A stretch of DNA of 64,000 bases from a bacterium endosymbiont of Escarpia laminata (GTDB lineage Bacteria; Pseudomonadota; Gammaproteobacteria; Chromatiales; Chromatiaceae), in the NCBI GenBank assembly GCA_003660235.1, contig QGON01000070.1, forward strand, positions 1-64,000. Reading direction: 5' to 3'. Position numbers and translations under genes: made by a program. The notes under the pieces are model-generated. The model was given only the letters and a program-made list of their open reading frames with translations. It did not search any database and had not been told where the DNA came from. Each line of letters opens with the position of its first letter. The first letter of the stretch is position 1. Below, piece after piece: positions 1 to 7,770 of this stretch.

Positions 1-387
1 ATGCGTACCAATATTCAAGTCCTGCACAACAAAATCTCGATAGCCTTTAAATCGTGAACCCGGTGGAACGGGCACATCAGGCTTAATCACTTTATCTTCA
101 TGAATCACCAGCTTCTGGGTCTTTTTCTTTTTGCGAGACCCTGGACGTTTTTTAGGGGGTGATTCTGATGAGGTATCGGGTTCGGTGTTTTTGTCCAGTT
201 TGCTACCTTTAAAGACGGGCCGTTTTTTCTCACCCTTAAGAATATTGACTTCATCTTTAAGCAAGGCTATTTCTTCATCCTGTTGCTGCACACGTTCAAT
301 TAACTGCTCAACCAGACCGAGTAACGCCTTAACAACAGGCGTTTGATCTTGTTCTGGAATGTCGGGTAGAGGAGGCAGCTTTTTCAC
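1..387 (-). CDS. IS66-like transposase, N-terminal part (runs off window)
   Basis: An open frame of 129 codons runs on the minus strand from a GTG start (VKKLPPLPDIPEQDQ) through the left edge of the window; a TAA lies three codons upstream of the GTG. The protein begins with a proline-rich segment, then a coiled-coil-like stretch (LVEQLIERVQQQDEEIALLK), then a very basic K/R/P-rich linker, then FKGYRDFVVQDLNI. This arrangement is typical of the N-terminal leucine-zipper and linker of IS66-like transposases. The catalytic DDE part would lie outside the window, so whether the element is intact cannot be judged. It is absent from the ORF track because it starts with GTG and has no stop inside the window. 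The family call is from remembered similarity; a transposase of some kind is quite likely. Confidence 0.6.
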   Translation of the reverse strand, partial: MKKLPPLPDIPEQDQTPVVKALLGLVEQLIERVQQQDEEIALLKDEVNILKGEKKRPVFKGSKLDKNTEPDTSSESPPKKRPGSRKKKKTQKLVIHEDKVIKPDVPVPPGSRFKGYRDFVVQDLNIGTH

Positions 388-784
388 GGACTTTTAAAGT
401 AATCACTGAATAAGCCTTATTCTACCACCGGTTTTGAAACTCAAATTTGACTTCGCAGGAGTCATTTTAAGGAGATAAAAAAAGCATTCCTCAAGCCTGT
501 ACGAAATAAGAATGAAAATGGCATAGTGCGCGCTACAAGATCAGCCATGACAGTTTCCAAACCAGAGTTGTGCCATGACAGGATTTTTAGTTTTTTGCCC
601 CAAAATCCTGTCAAGTGCTTTTTGTAATTATTTACTGCTTGCCACGGGTTTTTGAGAAGTTACAAAGCATGAAGGTAAGGGATTGATTAACCATGAATTT
701 TCTTCGTGTTCTTCGTGCGCTTCGTGGTAAAAACAATGTTTCCGGATGAACACTAAGTAGATCCTGAGCAGACACTAAACCCGC
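388..784. other. Intergenic stretch with hairpin and short direct repeats
   Basis: No convincing gene is seen in about 400 bases between the transposase fragment and the DUF3108 gene. It holds a 12-bp hairpin (576-613) and, near 700-735, three close copies of CTTCGTG. This CTTCGTG phrase is a dispersed low-complexity repeat seen in many proteobacterial genomes. The stretch probably marks the edge of an old insertion. Confidence 0.5.
576..613. repeat. Inverted repeat, 12-bp stem
   Basis: TGACAGGATTTT pairs perfectly with AAAATCCTGTCA across a 14-base T-rich loop. It sits in the gene-free stretch after the transposase fragment. A partial echo (TGACAGGATCCTGT) occurs near 55750. It may be a terminator-like hairpin or a dispersed palindrome; there is no clear T-run after the stem. 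Confidence 0.5.
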
Positions 785-1721
785 TCAAAAGTAAAACGAC
801 TCCAGTTGTTCGAAAGCATTGGTGGCAGGTGTGAATCCACTGCGCGGTTCTCCACCAGACTCACCTGATTCCAACACGGCCTCAAGGTAACCGAAGGCCC
901 GTTCGGCATAGAATCGCAACGGCACCCGTTGATCGTCCGCACTCAGCCAGATATAGGTTTTCTGACCGACATCATTCTCAGCAGCGTCATACGAGAAGAT
1001 CTGTAGCTTGAGCAGCGCACTCTCCTCCGCTTTTCCCTCAATCGGTTCCGATGTCACCACCACCCGGTAGTTTTTCAACTGCTTGCCGGTGAACACCGGC
1101 AGATCCAACACCTGCCCCGGCTGCAGATCCAAAACCCGCAACCGCTGCATCATCGAGAGATGATCAAACATTTCATCCCGGCCAATACCCTGTTGATGGG
1201 ACTCCTCAAGCACCGCCGGCCAGACCTGTAAGTCTGCAAATTTTTGCAGCAGTTCCAACGGTGGCCTCTTCCCGCCGTCCGAAGCAGTCGCTTTCACTTC
1301 ATATCTATGACCAACGCCCTCGTCGCGATCGAACCAGATCATCTCATTGCTGATCTCATCCGCCTGCAGGGACTCAGTCACCAGAAGTGCATTCTCCCCC
1401 TCGGGTTCATACCAGCTGCGGTATTGGTAGCGCACTGGAAAAAGCAGCTCCGCCTTACGGTAAGGCTCCGTGGTCACCTTGAGGGTAGCCACCTTCGCAA
1501 CACGTCCGGCAACCTTCACTGTCTCTCCGGCTATACGCAAATCAGCTCTGGCAATATCCAGATGGATAAAACCGGAAAATATCCCCTGATAGGAGATTTT
1601 GTAGGTCAACTGTTCAGGTAATGATGCCCTGGCGGCTTGTATCTCCCCCCCCCCAGGCCAACCCGAAAGAGAATAAATAGAGACCCAAAAAAAGTTTCGC
1701 TCTCAAGACAACTCTGTTCAT
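785..1721 (-). pseudogene. DUF3108 exported protein, frameshifted at a poly-G run
   Basis: The 274-aa frame (785-1609) has the beta-rich composition and WF/YL motifs of DUF3108 proteins, which are exported and of unknown function, but it lacks a signal peptide. A signal-peptide-like start (MNRVVLRAKLFLGLYLFSFG, beginning at 1721) lies just upstream in another frame and ends at 1614. Between them is a run of ten G on the coding strand (1645-1654 as C). Removing one G joins the frames seamlessly as AWGGEIQAARASLPEQLTYK, restoring a protein of about 311 aa with an exported N-terminus. So the gene is off as sequenced. The cause could be slipped-strand phase variation, a fixed mutation or a homopolymer sequencing error. 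The family call is from remembered similarity; the frame reconstruction is read directly. Confidence 0.75.
1645..1654. repeat. Poly-C/G homopolymer of 10 inside the DUF3108 gene
   Basis: Ten consecutive C on the plus strand (G on the coding strand) fall just after the signal-peptide codons and shift the reading frame. Nine or twelve bases would keep the gene in frame. Confidence 0.9.
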
Positions 1722-1776
1722 AGCACACCTTTCACCCGATATTTTGCGCCAACCATACTTGCCATCATGCATAAAT

Positions 1777-1792
1777 TGGCACGGTTCTCGCA
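1777..1792 (+). promoter_or_regulatory. Sigma-54 (RpoN) promoter
   Basis: TGGCACGGTTCTCGCA matches the -24/-12 consensus TGGCACG-N4-TTGCW at all but one position, with the required GG/GC spacing. It lies 66 bases before the start of the 113-aa gene at 1859. The same promoter class occurs before flgB, flgG, flgA and fliD in this window. Confidence 0.75.
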
Positions 1793-1858
1793 GCTTAGGT
1801 GATAAAACCTGAATATAGACTGAATACGTCAAACTTTCGACGCTACAGGAGCTGAAAC

Positions 1859-2200
1859 ATGGTTAACCCCATCAATGGCGACAAACCGATTACCCTCACA
1901 ACCGAGTCTTCCCTGCACTCAAACCGTACTGCAACCAAAGGTCAGGAGGAAGCTGGAGAGACACCTGCAAGAGTCCAGGATACAGAGCCAACGGCGGCCG
2001 AAGTGCAGATTGATGGGGCACGCCAACTTTTTGAGCTGGAACAGAGCCGGCCGGAAGGCGCACCTGGAACACCTGAGCAGGCACGTTCACTGTTGGATCA
2101 GGTGCTGGAACGTTTGGGCACGATACCGCAAACGGCGATGCAGGCACAGACAGGCAATGCATCAGCAACCCTGGCAAACCTCCTGTTAGCCCCCCAATAA
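1859..2200 (+). CDS. Small unknown protein under a sigma-54 promoter, possibly flagellar
   Basis: This 113-aa protein has no family I recognise. It is hydrophilic with no signal peptide or membrane span. The first 60 residues are polar and low-complexity (T/E/Q/A-rich), and the C-terminal half contains a helix-prone segment (EQARSLLDQVLERL) followed by AMQAQTGNASATLANLLL. The ATG has a good Shine-Dalgarno (AGGAG) six to seven bases upstream. An overlapping 104-aa frame (1875-2189) has no such signal and reads as a shadow. The gene ends tail to tail with the RCK gene at 2186. The near-perfect RpoN promoter suggests expression with the middle flagellar genes. FlgM-like or FliK-like small flagellar regulators have similar disorder-plus-helix layouts, but no motif proves this. 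Confidence 0.7.
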   Translation: MVNPINGDKPITLTTESSLHSNRTATKGQEEAGETPARVQDTEPTAAEVQIDGARQLFELEQSRPEGAPGTPEQARSLLDQVLERLGTIPQTAMQAQTGNASATLANLLLAPQ

Positions 2201-2908
2201 CTGGTCTGTTCTATCCTCTTCGAGATCACCCTTCAGGCGGGTGATCTCGACCGCCGGGCCAATTACCACAAGCATATCCCCGGCATCCAGTTTATGGTCG
2301 ACGCCACTGGTGCTGAAGATAAGGCGGTCACTCATCTCAACATCCACCACGCCCATCAGAACCACATTATAGCGCCCTCCCAAATCCAGAATACTGAGAG
2401 GATTGCCTGAGAGACAGGAGTCCAATGGTATCTCGATCTCGGCAATGTCGAGGTGTTTGCCGAAGACTGTGTGTTCGAGCATATCGACGATCATCGGCCG
2501 GGTGATCAGTTCATGCACCTTACGCCCACTGATCTCGTAGGGATCTATGACTTTGCTGGCACCGGCCGCAAACAACTTCTGCCCGGACTGGGAAGACTCT
2601 GAGACACAGATGATCTTCAGATCGGGATCAAGGGCGCGGGCCGACAGGGTGAGAAAGACATTTTTCGCCTCTTCGGGAAACAGGCAGAAGATGACCTTGA
2701 CCCACTCCCCGATACCGACTTGGCGGAGCTTGTCATCGTCGGTGTAATCGAGCACCGCCGCATCGAAGCCCTTGGCCAACACCTCCGCCACCCGGTCCAG
2801 GTCGCTGCTGTACATATAGACCGGCAGTTTCCTGCCGATCAACTGCTCGGCAACCTCCTGTCCCATGGGACCACAACCGAAGATCAGGGAGTCACTGCGT
2901 CCCATCAA
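2186..2908 (-). CDS. TrkA-N/TrkA-C (RCK) potassium-channel regulatory protein
   Basis: This 240-aa soluble protein starts with a Rossmann fold (LIFGCGPMGQEVAEQL, a GxGxxG-type nucleotide site) typical of RCK_N/TrkA-N. It continues with the ASKVIDPYEISGRKV linker and ends in a TrkA-C domain (LDAGDMLVVIGP). Such proteins gate K+ channels or Trk transporters in response to NAD(H), ATP or c-di-AMP. Its start overlaps the stop of the upstream channel gene by four bases (ATGA), so the two are translationally coupled and the product probably works with that channel. The channel already carries its own RCK tail, so this would give a second RCK unit per subunit, as in octameric gating rings. The nucleotide ligand is not predictable from sequence alone. 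Confidence 0.85.
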   Translation of the reverse strand: MMGRSDSLIFGCGPMGQEVAEQLIGRKLPVYMYSSDLDRVAEVLAKGFDAAVLDYTDDDKLRQVGIGEWVKVIFCLFPEEAKNVFLTLSARALDPDLKIICVSESSQSGQKLFAAGASKVIDPYEISGRKVHELITRPMIVDMLEHTVFGKHLDIAEIEIPLDSCLSGNPLSILDLGGRYNVVLMGVVDVEMSDRLIFSTSGVDHKLDAGDMLVVIGPAVEITRLKGDLEEDRTDQLLGG

Positions 2909-4500
2909 AGTGTCCCCCGTTCCAGACAGTCACGAAAATGGACCACGCTATATTCGTGGCCAAACATCACCACCAGATCCCCAGCCTGCAACTCAAAATC
3001 CGGGGTTGGATTGAAATGGAAACAACGGCCCTCGATCTCATAGGCGCCGGATGAAGCATCGATCGGGCAACCGCCCTCCCTTACCACGCCAAAGGGGATC
3101 AGCTTACGTTGACGAAAGCCGATATCAGCCATGCACCGCCCATCCAATACGGAACCGCTACGCACCCGCACCGCTTCTATCCCGACATCGTTCTGTCCGG
3201 TCAGCATGCCGTAAATCGCCTCAAAAGCGACCGGCTGACCCACATACTCCGCTGCAATCAATCCTACGATCTCATAGGGGGCAACCGTATGATCGGCCCC
3301 AGCCAAACGCAGTTTGGTCACATTCTCCCGGTGGTTGGCGCGGGAGATAATTTCAATCTCCGTATTCATCTGACGGGCTGAAAGGGTGATATAGACATTT
3401 GCCACATCATCACCTGTGAGACAGAGCAATCTTTTCGCCTGGGTTGCAATACCCAGACTCTCCAGCAGGGCACTGTCCGCCGCGTCGCCCAGAGCCGCCA
3501 GATACCCTTTCTGCTTGGCCAGGCGGACGTTGCTCTCCTGTGGGTCAACCAGCACAAACTGCCGCTGGTCGGCCGCAAGCTGATCAGCCACCACCTGCCC
3601 CACGCGACCGTAACCACAGATGATGAGATCGATATGTTTGCGCTCAACCTCGGAAAAAACCCGTTGCGCACGGATCTCGTGCATCTTCTCGCCAAAGGCG
3701 GAGACAATGATCGAGGTAAAAAACGAGATCACCCCCAGTCCGGCAATGATGAGGATAATCGTCACCACCCGACCTTCGGTAGTATGAGGCGTGATATCAC
3801 CATAACCCACAGTGGACATGGTCACCAATGCCCAGTAGATACTCTCAAAAAAGCTGCCGACACCTTTTCCATCCACGACATCCGTCTCGAAAAAGAAGAG
3901 TGCGGTGGCGGCCGTAAAGGTGATGAAGGCCATGAAGATGAACAGCGTGAAAAGCTCTATCCGCTTCTCATTCAGTACTTTGACGAATTCGCTGATACTG
4001 CGGGTATAGCGGAACAGCTTAAATAGCCGGAACAGTAAAAAGATGCGCAAAAAACGCAGGGGACGGTAGGTCGGGATGATAGCCAGCAGGTCGATGATCG
4101 CCAGGGGCTGCGTCATATATTCCCATTTTTTGGCCACCACTTCGCGTAGCGCCGGCCAGGCCCGGAAAGGCTGATTGATAAACTCAGCCCGTTCATAGTG
4201 GCTGAGAATCACCTTATGGCTGTCATTGTAAATCCAGAAGCGAAGCAAATATTCAATGATGAAAATAGTGACCGCAACCCACTCGAAGAGATCATCGAAT
4301 AGCCCCATATCATGGCGCACATCGTAGATCAGCACCCAGACGCTGGTCACCACCAGCAGGATCATGAAGACGTCAAAATAGGGACGGACCCGCGCCTTGG
4401 GATTCTCCAGCAGATCATAGAAAAATTTCTTGGCGCGCCGGTAGCGAACCGAGTCTTTCAACTTGTAACTGGTTTGGATCAGCCGGTGTGTGTTGTCCAT
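2905..4500 (-). CDS. Voltage-gated-type potassium channel with RCK domain
   Basis: This 531-aa inner-membrane protein has an N-terminal six-helix region (about residues 35-270). The S4-like segment is arginine-rich (RPLRFLRIFLLFRLFKLFRY). The pore carries the K+ selectivity filter TMSTVGYGDITP at about residue 228. It then has a TrkA-N/RCK Rossmann domain (DLIICGYGRVGQVVADQL) and a TrkA-C domain at the C-terminus. This is the architecture of Kch-type prokaryotic K+ channels. The ATG at 4500 is kept because the first residues are a plausible cytoplasmic lead (MDNTHRLIQTSYKLKD). It is the first gene of a two-gene operon with the RCK protein downstream. The likely role is K+ flux and membrane-potential control. 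Confidence 0.9.
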   Translation of the reverse strand: MDNTHRLIQTSYKLKDSVRYRRAKKFFYDLLENPKARVRPYFDVFMILLVVTSVWVLIYDVRHDMGLFDDLFEWVAVTIFIIEYLLRFWIYNDSHKVILSHYERAEFINQPFRAWPALREVVAKKWEYMTQPLAIIDLLAIIPTYRPLRFLRIFLLFRLFKLFRYTRSISEFVKVLNEKRIELFTLFIFMAFITFTAATALFFFETDVVDGKGVGSFFESIYWALVTMSTVGYGDITPHTTEGRVVTIILIIAGLGVISFFTSIIVSAFGEKMHEIRAQRVFSEVERKHIDLIICGYGRVGQVVADQLAADQRQFVLVDPQESNVRLAKQKGYLAALGDAADSALLESLGIATQAKRLLCLTGDDVANVYITLSARQMNTEIEIISRANHRENVTKLRLAGADHTVAPYEIVGLIAAEYVGQPVAFEAIYGMLTGQNDVGIEAVRVRSGSVLDGRCMADIGFRQRKLIPFGVVREGGCPIDASSGAYEIEGRCFHFNPTPDFELQAGDLVVMFGHEYSVVHFRDCLERGTL

Positions 4501-4578
4501 CTTATGCCGGTAGGGTGAAATGGATATCGGATAGCAGCGACATGATAACGCTTATCGGCAGAACCATGCGCTTCAACA

Positions 4579-5001
4579 CTATTCGACCCTGGATTCAGCG
4601 CCCGTCTCAATCCGCTCAACCGCAGCCACATTCACGGTGCGGCCATCCAGCGTTACGAATTCTCTGGCTTCCACATCGCCCCTCCGGGCCTCGTAACTGA
4701 CCGTATCCCCGGTCTGGGAATTGATGACACGGACGGTGACAACCCGATACTCATCCCGCCACTGCAGGTATAGGAAGACTCCACTCGCCAATATCATGAA
4801 TACAATCAGGCCATAGGCTGCCAGCCGTGGAGTACGATTCAATACCTTGTGTTGCTGTGCTGCGATCCGTTTGGGCTGTTCGGTTGCCGCCACTTCAGCA
4901 CGCCGCGAGCGCTGCCGTATCACCAACCAGGCGATGCCGATCACACCAAGGGTAAAGAGAATTTTTGTAATCATGGGGCGAAACAGTATCACGCCCACCA
5001 T
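4579..5001 (-). CDS. Small membrane protein of unknown function
   Basis: This 140-aa protein is not recognised. It has two hydrophobic segments (about residues 10-25, FTLGVIGIAWLVI, and 60-80, LIVFMILASGVFLYL) separated by a short basic cytoplasmic-type loop. A soluble tail of about 60 residues follows and contains VTVRVINSQTGDTVSYEARRGDV, a small beta domain. The ATG at residue 10 (4974) is an alternative start. It is transcribed away from the ankyrin gene at 5066, leaving 64 bases for divergent promoters. Confidence 0.6.
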   Translation of the reverse strand: MVGVILFRPMITKILFTLGVIGIAWLVIRQRSRRAEVAATEQPKRIAAQQHKVLNRTPRLAAYGLIVFMILASGVFLYLQWRDEYRVVTVRVINSQTGDTVSYEARRGDVEAREFVTLDGRTVNVAAVERIETGAESRVE

Positions 5002-5065
5002 TCATCTGGCTATTTACGCCATTAACAGGTTGCAGGGTCATCATCTAACGATTTAACATCGTCAT

Positions 5066-5713
5066 ATGCAACGATTCCTCCTTATCGCCATCTCAGTTTT
5101 CGCGCTTTTGCTCATCGCCTGCAGCGCACCGGAACCTCCAACCGTCAATCTCTACCGTGCGGTGCATGTTGGTGATATCGACCAGATAGAGCGAAACCTC
5201 TACTGGGAGGCTGATGTGAATGCCCCAGGCCCGGACGGCCGCTCCGCCCTTCACGTGGCGGCAGAGAAGGGCCGACTGGTGGTGATCAAGATACTGCTGC
5301 AGAACGGCGCTGCCATTGATCAGCTGGATGCCACGGGACAGACGCCCCTGGGGACTGCATTACTGGCAAGACGCACCCTGGCGGCTGCCTACCTGGCAAA
5401 ACAGGGTGCCCGTCTCGATGCCAATGATTTATTGTTGAAGACAGCCGCTGCGGGCAGCCTGGATCGCGATGTACTCAATTTTCTCATCAAACAGGGCGCT
5501 GACATCAATACGGCGGATGACAAAGGCAACAACGCACTGCATCTTGCAGCTTCGAAAAATCAGCGCATTGCCGCCAAACACCTTATCACCGGGGGCATAA
5601 ATCTGAACGCGGTCAATGCTGCCGGACAAACGCCGCTCGGAATTGCCCATCAGAGCGGGACGAAGGACATCGCCGATATGCTGAGAAAATTTGGTGTTGT
5701 CACCGCCCCATAG
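5066..5713 (+). CDS. Ankyrin-repeat lipoprotein
   Basis: This 215-aa protein has a lipoprotein signal peptide ending in the lipobox LIAC (Cys about residue 19), so it is probably membrane-anchored and periplasm-facing. Ankyrin repeats fill the rest: DGRSALHVAAEKGRLVVIKI, ATGQTPLGTALLARR, KGNNALHLAASKNQRIAAKH and AAGQTPLGIAHQSG. Ankyrin repeats bind other proteins; in bacterial envelopes they often act as chaperone-like or inhibitor proteins. No catalytic domain is present. It stands alone between a divergent membrane protein and the disrupted gene at 5812, so its partner cannot be inferred. Confidence 0.85.
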   Translation: MQRFLLIAISVFALLLIACSAPEPPTVNLYRAVHVGDIDQIERNLYWEADVNAPGPDGRSALHVAAEKGRLVVIKILLQNGAAIDQLDATGQTPLGTALLARRTLAAAYLAKQGARLDANDLLLKTAAAGSLDRDVLNFLIKQGADINTADDKGNNALHLAASKNQRIAAKHLITGGINLNAVNAAGQTPLGIAHQSGTKDIADMLRKFGVVTAP

Positions 5714-5811
5714 ATAAAGACTTCAGGGAGATAGCTCACGCCACATGAAATATCCCGGCAAGCCATGTATATTCCGCCAACCATACATAACCGATTCGAA
5801 GTGAAACAGCT

Positions 5812-6380
5812 ATGGCATCGACTCCCGAAGAACTGACCGTCAACTACACCGAAGACGGCATCGACATCGTCAAGGAACTGGACCAAGTGAGTCTTCGACC
5901 TCGTGATAGATTTTGGGACATCCCAGTCCCCAAAATCGACTCGGCCTTCGACAACCTGTTTGTGCCCCGGCCGTCCCGGTCACTGGCACTACGCGACAAC
6001 CTCGCAAGCTCGTTGCCGCTCCGTTGCCAGCTCCCGATGACTGGACGCCGCGCTCGGATGCCTACTTTGCTTCCCCTCTGGCGCAAGGCACGCCGGGTAA
6101 GCAGTGCGGCCTCGCGGCTACCGGGGACTACCAGCCTTCGCTTCGCTCTCCATGGCTGGCAGCGAAGGTGATACTCACCAAAGGCGCCTGGACCACCATC
6201 ATCTTCCGTTTCCAGGAGTGGAACCGGAGCAAAGAGGAGTATGGCCAGGAAAAATACACCATCCGCCGCTTTCAGAAGCGCAATGGCGAGTATCAGGCGA
6301 AATCCAAGTTCAACATCTCCAGCAAAGATCAGGCGAAGGCGATGATTAATGCCCTGCAGGGGTGGATCGGAGACGACTGA
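5812..6380 (+). pseudogene. 95-aa conserved hypothetical gene, split by a 281-bp insert
   Basis: The frame MASTPEELTVNYTEDGIDIV starts at 5812, reaches KELDQV and then runs into unrelated sequence. The matching C-terminal part (ILTKGAWTTIIFRFQEWNRS to the stop at 6380) is in another frame. Deleting bases 5887-6167 (or 5891-6171, as GTGA occurs at both edges) rejoins the two exactly into a 95-aa protein with no lost or extra codon. The frames differ by the amount 281 bp predicts (281 mod 3 is 2). The fragment YTIRRFQKRNGEYQAKSKFN looks like a small conserved gammaproteobacterial protein of unknown function. The ORF-track entries 5812-6171 and 5913-6380 are the two broken halves read into the insert. 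Confidence 0.8.
5887..6167 (+). ncRNA. Structured GC-rich insert resembling a HEARO / IscB omega RNA element
   Basis: This 281-bp insert sits immediately before GTGA in the disrupted gene and has no credible reading frame. Base pairing is dense: GAGTC (5889) with GACTC after a strong hairpin ATTTTGGGACATCCCAGTCC, then GTCACTGGCA with TGCCAGCTCCCGATGAC enclosing a GCGACAAC/GTTGCCGC stem, and CCTTCGCT with AGCGAAGG at the 3' end. The hairpin phrase TGGGA-NN-TCCCAGTCCCC resembles the conserved stem I recall from IscB omega RNA (CTGGGATTTCCCCAGTCCCC). HEARO RNAs are known to insert just upstream of ATGA/GTGA, as here. No iscB gene lies beside it, so it would be an RNA-only, non-autonomous copy. 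Identification is from memory of the motif; the precise insertion is read directly. Confidence 0.6.
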
Positions 6381-6481
6381 GGAACTGCCTCCAGAAATCT
6401 CGAAAATAAACGCAGAGCACGCGGAGAAACCAAGAGGCAGGGCGTTATCACCTGACCTTGTTTATTCGGAGTAACTGCAAA
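6381..6481. repeat. Short gap with a CGCAGAG-type dispersed repeat
   Basis: The phrase AACGCAGAGCACGCGGAGAAA between the split gene and the transposase remnant resembles a dispersed proteobacterial repeat (cgcagag-acgcagag). No gene is seen. Confidence 0.35.
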
Positions 6482-6625
6482 CTCGATATATTCGGTGAGC
6501 GTTTCCGAGTTTCACCAGACCTCCAGTACGAATACGTGGTGGCTACCATCGATGTTAAAGAGCAAAAACTCAAACTCATCCATGATCAACTTCAAGTGGA
6601 TGAATTTGATTACAAATCACGTTGA
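6482..6625 (+). pseudogene. Transposase C-terminal remnant
   Basis: About 47 codons without a start read LDIFGERFRVSPDLQYEYVV and continue to FDYKSR and a TGA stop at 6623-6625. This looks like the C-terminal beta strands of an integrase-core transposase (IS481-like or similar), which end in short strands of this kind. Nothing upstream in frame resembles the catalytic domain, so this is a scar. It overlaps the last codons of the response regulator at 6610 on the other strand. The family call is tentative. Confidence 0.35.
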
Positions 6626-7770
6626 ACAAACACCTGGATGGGTTCTCTTATTTTTTGGATCTGATGGTAGTTGATAAGCTTTTCCACAATAGCGCCAGAG
6701 AGGTTATGTCCAGCGGTAAAGAGCAGCAGCCCATTTTCGGTTTCCACATTCGAGGCCAGTACATGACCCGCTCGCAACTCGCTGACGGATACCTCAGTGT
6801 AGGGTGGAATGCTGGACTCGTCTTCTCTGGATGAGATATGTCTGGCTACTGATTGCAGTACTCGCGGGTCATAAGTACCGCTGTTTTCCTGCATCCGTTC
6901 CAAGACCTTGTCGGTTGACAGCCCATCTTTCTCTTGCAGATCCTTCAGATTGTGTAGCACCTTCAGAATGCGGCTCTCTATAGGGATATCCTCCCCGGAC
7001 ACTGCATCGAGGGGCACACCAGAACCATCAAAGTTCTTGTCCTGATACAGGACGATTTTCGCCACCCTCTCAAGACGTGGAATATTGGCAAGCAGCTTAT
7101 GGCCAGTTTCCGGCAGATGGTCGATGATTTGCCGTTCCGCCTCAGACACCTGCTCACCCGAGCGTGTCTTTGCCAGTGTCTCGGGTGGCAGCGTGATGTA
7201 AGCGATATGGGAAAGCATGGCGGCTGCCTCCAACTCCCATGTGTTGAAGATCTGCATTGCATGCGCCACCCCAATGGCTGTCTCCCGCAAAGTGACGGCG
7301 CGATCCGATATCCTTGGCACTGCGATTGACAATATCTCAAGCAGCAGCTTGATAGAGCCGTTCAGAGTGCCTTCCAGGATCTCCCGCTCCGCATGAATCA
7401 GCTGGTATTGGTTCTGCGCCGCCTCAAGGGTACTAACCAGCAGTTCGTACGGCCAGGGTTTGGTCATAAAACGGAAAACATTTCCTTTGTTGACGGCATC
7501 AATGGCGGTCTGTTGGTCTGCATTGCCGGTGAGCATGAGGCGAACACTGTCCGGCGCCACCTCCTGCACCTTCTCGAGGAAGGCAATGCCATCCATTTCA
7601 GGCATCCGCATGTCGGCGACGACGACAGAGAATGGCCCCTCCTTCTGAATAATCTCCAACCCTTCCCGCCCACTGAGTGCTGTCGTAAGCTGAAACCGGT
7701 TACGCAACTGTCGCTGGTATGCGTTCAGGATATTGGGCTCGTCATCGACAAACAGGATTTTCTCACTCAT
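6610..7770 (-). CDS. Response regulator with degenerate HD-GYP output domain
   Basis: This 386-aa protein has an N-terminal receiver (ILFVDDEPNI acidic pair, phospho-acceptor Asp in VVADMRMPEMDG at about residue 53, KPW lysine at about 104). An HD-GYP-like domain follows (about residues 140-320). Its signature residues are altered: the expected HD of the HDIGK motif is LSHIAYITLP, and GYDGSGYP is FDGSGVP. It therefore probably does not hydrolyse c-di-GMP and may act as a binding or scaffold output. A C-terminal part (SVSELRAGHVLASNVETENG) is the DUF3369/HD-GYP-tail type. Its start overlaps the stop of the HDOD regulator gene (7767) by four bases. It is the last gene of the two-component operon starting at about 12.9 kb. 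Confidence 0.85.
   Translation of the reverse strand: MSEKILFVDDEPNILNAYQRQLRNRFQLTTALSGREGLEIIQKEGPFSVVVADMRMPEMDGIAFLEKVQEVAPDSVRLMLTGNADQQTAIDAVNKGNVFRFMTKPWPYELLVSTLEAAQNQYQLIHAEREILEGTLNGSIKLLLEILSIAVPRISDRAVTLRETAIGVAHAMQIFNTWELEAAAMLSHIAYITLPPETLAKTRSGEQVSEAERQIIDHLPETGHKLLANIPRLERVAKIVLYQDKNFDGSGVPLDAVSGEDIPIESRILKVLHNLKDLQEKDGLSTDKVLERMQENSGTYDPRVLQSVARHISSREDESSIPPYTEVSVSELRAGHVLASNVETENGLLLFTAGHNLSGAIVEKLINYHQIQKIREPIQVFVQRDL

Noticed and set aside
5887-6167. Group II intron (insert starts GTGAG)
   Set aside because: Far too short, no domain V/VI hairpin or reverse transcriptase; the GTGA edge fits a HEARO target better.
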